Of a DNA stretch of 64,000 nucleotides, positions 59,150 through 64,000 are shown piece after piece. A program made the position numbers and the translations under genes. Under the pieces are notes generated by a model, which saw only the letters and a program-made list of their open reading frames with translations, had not been told where the DNA came from and did not search any database. Origin of the DNA: Bromus sterilis (lineage: Eukaryota > Streptophyta > Magnoliopsida > Poales > Poaceae); contig OX465595.1 in the NCBI GenBank assembly GCA_950022295.1, forward strand, positions 434,924,270-434,988,269. Direction: 5' to 3'. The stretch's first letter is position 1. Every line of letters starts with the position of its first letter.

Positions 59150-60999
59150 ATGTCTCAAGGAACCCGTGGCCAGATTGGTCGTAACCAAGGTCGTGGGAAC
59201 AACCAGGAGGAAGACAACCTTCCACCCCCACCCACGATGGCCCAAATTCTGATGGAGGTCGAGAGGAACCGCCGTGACTCTCACCACCTGCTGGAAGTCA
59301 TCGCACGCAACACCACTCAGCAGCGCAATGAGCTGGTGTCTCTGAACGACTTCATCCGGCTTCATCCCCCGGTTTTCAGTTACTCCACCGAGCCCCTTGA
59401 CGCCGATGACTGGCTTCGCAGCATCGAGAGGAAGCTCCAAGCCGGCCATGTTGCAGATGGCGACAAGGTCAACTATGCCACCTATCACCTTGAAGGTGCA
59501 GCAAGCTCTTGGTGGGAGAATTTTCTGAATATGCGCCCAGTTGGACCACCAGCATCTTGGGAGGAATTCTGTACGTCCTTCCGCGAGCACCACATCCCCA
59601 AGGGTCTCATGGACCGCAAACGTGAGGAGTTCTGCAACCTCACTCAAGGCAGAAGAATTGTGGACAAGTTTAGTCGTGAGTTCAACCGACTTGCTCGTTA
59701 TGCAACTGAAGAAGTCTCCACCGACTCCAAGAAACAAGAGAGGTTCCGTCGTGGCCTCAACAGTGGACTCCGTCGTGAGCTCAATCTTCATGACTTTGCC
59801 ACCTTCCAGGTCCTTGTCAACAAGGCCATCAAGGCAGAGGACATGAACACCCCCAATGATTTCCGCAAACACCCTAGAGATGACGGATCATCCAGTTCTG
59901 GCTCCCAGAAGTGCAAGATTTGGATCCCCAATAGCATGTTCCGCAAGAACAACCCACCGAGGCCATCCTATGTGGCGCCTCGTCCACCCACCCAGTTCCA
60001 CCCAGCTCCACAAAACAACCCAGCTCCACGCACTGTTTTCGGAGCTTGCTACAAGTGTGGTCAGGCAGGCCACTACTCTCGCGAGTGCCCCCAGAACCAG
60101 GTCCAGCACCAGAATGCTCCACCACGTGCCGGAGGCAGCAACAACAACAACAATGGTTGTGGCAAGCCACCCCAGAAGGTCTTCACCGCCAAACCCGCTC
60201 CTTCCGCCACTCGTGGACGTCTGAACCAGGTTGCCGCTGAAGAGACTGACGACACCACTGACGTCATTCTTGGTACGCTCCCAGTTAATTTTGTTCCTAC
60301 TTCCGTTCTTTTCGACCCAGGAGCATCTCATTCATTCATGTCGGAAAGTTATGCACTTCATCATGAGTTACCCTTTGTTGAATTGTCCACCCCGATGGTT
60401 ATTCAAACTCCAGGGTCAAGATGGCAAACTAATAGAGTGAGCCATGGTAATCAAATTGCAATTGAGGGTTTAGTATTCCTTGCTTCAATCATAGCCCTCA
60501 AGTCTTCAGACATTGATGTCATCCTTGGCATGGATTGGCTATCAAGACAAAATGCCTACCTGGATTGCAAAGGCAAATCCGTGAAACTCACCCACCCTTC
60601 GGGCAAAACCATCAGCTATACCTCACCCAGAACAAGAACCCAAGTGCATTCTTTGAATGTACTCCCCCTTCCCGAACGTGAAGATATTCCGGTGGTTCGT
60701 GACTTCCCGGATGTCTTTCCTGAAGAGCTGCCGTGCATGCCACCCGACAGGTGTGTAGAATTTATAGTGGATCTTGTTCCAGGAACCGCACCAATTTCCG
60801 AACGCCCTTATAAAATGGCCCCACATGAGTTAGCTGAGCTAAAAACCCAACTTGATGCTTCGTTGGCAAAAGGCTTCATCCGCCCTAGCTCATCGCCATG
60901 GGGTTTCCCCGTTCTGTTCGTAAAGAAGAAAGATGGAACAGAAAGGATGTGCGTAGATTATCGCCCGCTAAATTTAGCGACGATAAAGAACAAATACCC
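59150..60999 (+). CDS. G4 gag-protease-RT start, cut by the G5 insertion
   Basis: The frame is open from MSQGTRGQIGRN. It contains the gag core, CCHC knuckle CYKCGQAGHYSREC (about 60046-60087), protease VLFDPGASHSF with the same DPG triad, the linker DFPDVFPEELP and the first RT segment (RMCVDYRPLNLATIKNKYP). At 61000 an LTR starts with TGTCAG, adding foreign codons and a stop. The G1 stop at the start of RT is absent here (GAA is kept). The interrupted part, from RT to chromodomain, is expected right of the window. No internal stop or frameshift is present. Confidence 0.9.
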
Positions 61000-63900
61000 T
61001 GTCAGATCCCTCTGTTAGGTATGTGCTAGGGTTAACTAGTACATTTGCATCATGCAAAAGTTTCAAAAGAAACCTTGAAAATCAATTTCAAAATCCAAAT
61101 GGGAGAAGGAACACCCCCCAGATGAATTAATTCAAAAGGCCAGATAAAAATATTTTCCAAAAATTCATGTTAGAGTTTTGAAAAGTCTTATTAATGAGTG
61201 TGATCACATATCAAGTGATGTGGGACCCACCCCATGCTCATAGATTTTTCAAATATTCAAACAGTACCTTGGAATTAAAGAAATACCCCTTTTTGATTTA
61301 AAATTCAAATCTTTTGAATTTTAAAAATGTTGAAACTTCATAAGTGGTTAGTCTATATTATTATGAGGCCACATAAAAGTTTTCAGCATTTAATAAAATG
61401 GTTTGATATTTTTATCAGAGCCAAAACAAATTACAGAAAAAGAAAGGAAAGATTAAACAGAGAGAAAAAGAAAAGGCTTACCTCTCGCCTGGGGCGAGGC
61501 CCACCTCTCCAGCCGGCCCAGCCCACCCGAACCGTTCTGTCGTCTTCCACCCCGCGCTGCCAAGCAGCTCGGTGGCGAGGCGCCGACGCCGTGGACGCCA
61601 CCGCGACGTCTTCGACCTTCCAGACCTCCCCGTGCCATCTTCTGGTGTCCTGGAGAACCGCCGTGAAGCCGTGCTTCGTTTCCCCCTCCTCTCTCGTGCT
61701 CTCCCTTCCTCTCCTCGTTTTCCCCTTCTTCTTCGAGAGCAGCCGCTGCTCGCCGTCGCAAGAACTCGCGGCCACCGTGCCCTAGAGCTTGAGCCAACGT
61801 GTCCCTCGTGCTCCTCTTCGACGACTACCCCAAGCTGGAGAAGATGGGCGCCTGATTGAACTCGTGGACGACGCAAGCTTCATCGTGACCTCGCCGGACC
61901 CGCAACCTCGCCGTCTTCAATTCGTCGCCGCCCGAGGAACACGCCGGAGCGCCGTCGAGCAACCGCGTGGCCAGTGAAGCCGAGAAGCTCCAAGACGGTG
62001 TCCAAGCGCTTTGTCGTCGTCGACTCCATCGACCTGCAGAAGGAATCGAGCACGGAGCCCGCGTAGATGCCCAATTCTTCCTCGAGCTCCCGCCGGCCGC
62101 CGTGAAGGACTCCGACGATTTCGCCGCCGTTGAAACCTCCCCAAGCTTGTCGTTGCTTCCGTTCAAACCGCGGTGAGCTCCTGAGTGTTTCCCCTAAGCC
62201 TCCAGCACCCCGCGACCTCTCTATCAGTTTTCGCCATTGATGCCGAAGCACGTCGCCGCCATGGACGACGATGAGGTCGCCTCTGTGCCCCATCATCGCG
62301 TCCAGCGCGCGCGTTTGACTCCCAGTGACTCTAGCTTTCGAACGCACACGAGCTCAGCCTTTTCCGTGCCCCCTAGCGTCGACTGCGACCTCGCCGTGAT
62401 TCTTCTTCCGCCGGATTCGTCGCCGTCGTCGCTCCAGAGCTCCCCGTGGACCCCCGATGCCTCCAGAAGACGCGGACGACCTCCAGGAGCAAGCCGGTGC
62501 CCTCCGTTTCCCCTCCCGTGGACGGAATCGAGTTCCCGTGCAGCGCCGCCGCGGTCCAGTCGCCGGCGTCAAGCCGCCGGCGAGTCAGCTCTTAACCCCC
62601 CGGTTAATCACCTATTTAGTGACCCCTGGGTCACTGACCAGTGGGCCCAGTGGCTTAATTAAGCCACTGGATTAATTTAACCCACGGGTTAAGTTAACCA
62701 GCCACTGACAGGGTGGCCCCACATGTCAGCCCCCCCTCCTGATGCCAGCTTGACGTCAGCCTGACGCAGTAAATAATTTAAATGAATTTCCAGAGATTAT
62801 TTGAATTAAAAGAATTCCAGAAATTCCAGAAAATACCCCAAACTTTGGAAATTCATAGAAAATTCATATTAACTCCAAATTGGACAAAAAATATATGAAA
62901 AATGATCAGGAGAAAATTATATTTCCAAATATGCAACTTTCAACTCTGTTTGAGTTGAATATAAAATGGGACCAGTAGCATATGTCATTTGGTTTATTTG
63001 AAATTATTTCCAATTCAAATCAATTGAGTTTGCAACTTGGACCATGGAATTATGAGGTAATTCAACCATACATCAGAGGCACATCTTATACAAGTGAACA
63101 TGTTTCAAAATGATCAAACTATGTCAATTGCACCTTGGCTAATTTGAATTCAAATGTGGAGTTTGAATTTGCATTTTAAATGCAATATATTCCACTTAAA
63201 TGGAATTGCCTCACACCTCAAAACTTATACTTCAAGCTTTAACATTCAATCATGTTCTTGAGCATTGCATTCATATTGATTGCTACTTCGTGCTTTGTTT
63301 GTCGAGTAGAGGTGGAACCGGAGCAAGAGGTCACCCCCTTCGCTGAAGATCCAGAACCCGAACCTCGTCAGCAAGGCAAGCAAACCCCCATTGATCATGT
63401 CGATAAAATCCCACTTCCCTCTCATGTCTCGCTTATGCATTGTATAGGATGATCACCATGTTACGATTCTACCGCATAGATGAACCCATTCCTTTGCATG
63501 ACCTATCATCTTGTCACAGTAGTAAGCAAACCACAATCCTAGCAAATGTAGGAGTTGTTTGATATCATGTGGCCCCTGCAATGTTACTGCTTATTGCATG
63601 CTTAGTATGATACCATGTTGTTACTGTGATGTGAGTCGGGATGGTAGTGATCATGTTGATGATGGTAGAAAAGTGTTGGTGAATCGACCCTAATACAAGG
63701 TGAACGATGAGAGGCTGTGTAGGAGTACACGGTGGGTTGTCTCGTTGAACACCGCCCTAAGTCTGAGTTCTTGTGTGGTGATCCAAGATGAAGAGTACAA
63801 CCACACATTGGGCTCACTGACCCCTCTCAACCTATTAACTCATCCCTTTCGATGTCCAGATGTCGCAGTAGTTCGGAGTTCTGGTAGGCTTGTGGCCTGG

Positions 63901-64000
63901 ATGCTAAGTGAGAGAACGGCTCACCCGAGACCGGCTTATGCACCACGCACACATCGCTTGGGTCCATTTCGGTAAACCGGCCGGCTTCACGATAATGGTA
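61000..64000 (+). mobile_element. G5 LTR, running off the window
   Basis: It starts TGTCAGATCC inside the G4 RT codons; TACCC at 60995-60999 is the predicted target duplication. About 3.0 kb is visible, ending roughly 1.3 kb short of a full LTR. The GC-rich block (about 61480-62590) is nearly identical to G3 (46620-47720), whereas the first 100 bp differ more. No gene is called. It could be the 5' LTR of a new element or an LTR belonging to a tandem complex. Confidence 0.88.
62647..62670. repeat. Perfect 24-bp palindrome in the G5 LTR
   Basis: Same sequence and context as at 47786-47809. Confidence 0.95.

Noticed and set aside
46138..64000. Tandem multi-LTR complex formed by LTR-LTR recombination
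   Set aside because: Such complexes keep the purine tract and complete 3' internal DNA before each LTR. Here each internal domain is cut at a different coding position exactly at the LTR terminus, as expected for insertion. It is not fully excluded until the right side is read.
1..64000. Host plant genes
   Set aside because: Every long frame with recognisable motifs belongs to a retrotransposon; no other conserved protein family or exon-intron gene was recognised.

Overview
The window is intergenic DNA of a large-genome grass, most likely a Triticeae species (wheat, Aegilops or barley group). It consists almost entirely of nested LTR retrotransposons, and I find no host protein-coding, rRNA or tRNA gene. 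Family-level calls come from recognised protein motifs, primer-binding sites and LTR ends. No database search was possible, so element names (A0, G0 to G5, Copia A and B) are local labels.

Layout. The oldest layer is A0, an Athila-like Gypsy element on the minus strand (3682-6546 visible). Its first LTR bases are interrupted by G0, a minus-strand chromovirus (Tekay/Del-like) LTR (1-3681) that carries a Stowaway MITE. A0's integrase region is interrupted by G2, a minus-strand chromovirus. G2's 3' LTR lies in pieces at 6547-7121, 31412-32015 and 40301-42898. Its pol remnant is at 42876-45774 and its leader ends at 46137. G1, a plus-strand element of the same family, sits inside that G2 LTR (7122-31406, 5-bp target duplication GATCA at 7117-7121 and 31407-31411). 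A minus-strand Angela/BARE-like Copia element also sits in the G2 LTR (32016-40300).

Rearrangement. An 11,260-bp segment covering the end of G1's 3' LTR, part of the G2 LTR and the whole Copia element is tandemly duplicated (18780-29130 and 29131-40390). The left copy later lost 909 bp. A 254-bp tract spanning the duplication junction was also copied about 20 kb away into G1's 5' LTR (8463-8716), replacing LTR sequence that contained a perfect 24-bp palindrome.

Right third. G3 (from 46138), G4 (from 53514) and G5 (from 61000) are plus-strand members of the same family. Each later element starts exactly at its LTR terminus inside the internal domain of the previous one. This is best explained by successive same-orientation nesting, with the missing halves lying beyond base 64000.

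Coding content. The chromovirus family has a 259-codon extra ORF (ORF1) upstream of gag-pol. It has a layout resembling a double-stranded-RNA-binding domain and appears bounded by conserved splice-like sites. ORF1 is intact in G1 and broken in G3 and G4. gag-pol encodes gag with a CCHC knuckle, a protease with an unusual DPG triad, RT/RNase H, integrase and a chromodomain. It carries one stop and one frameshift in G1, is heavily damaged in G2, and is open up to the next insertion in G3 and G4. The Copia element has a decayed pol between comparatively similar LTRs, suggesting it was mobilised in trans.
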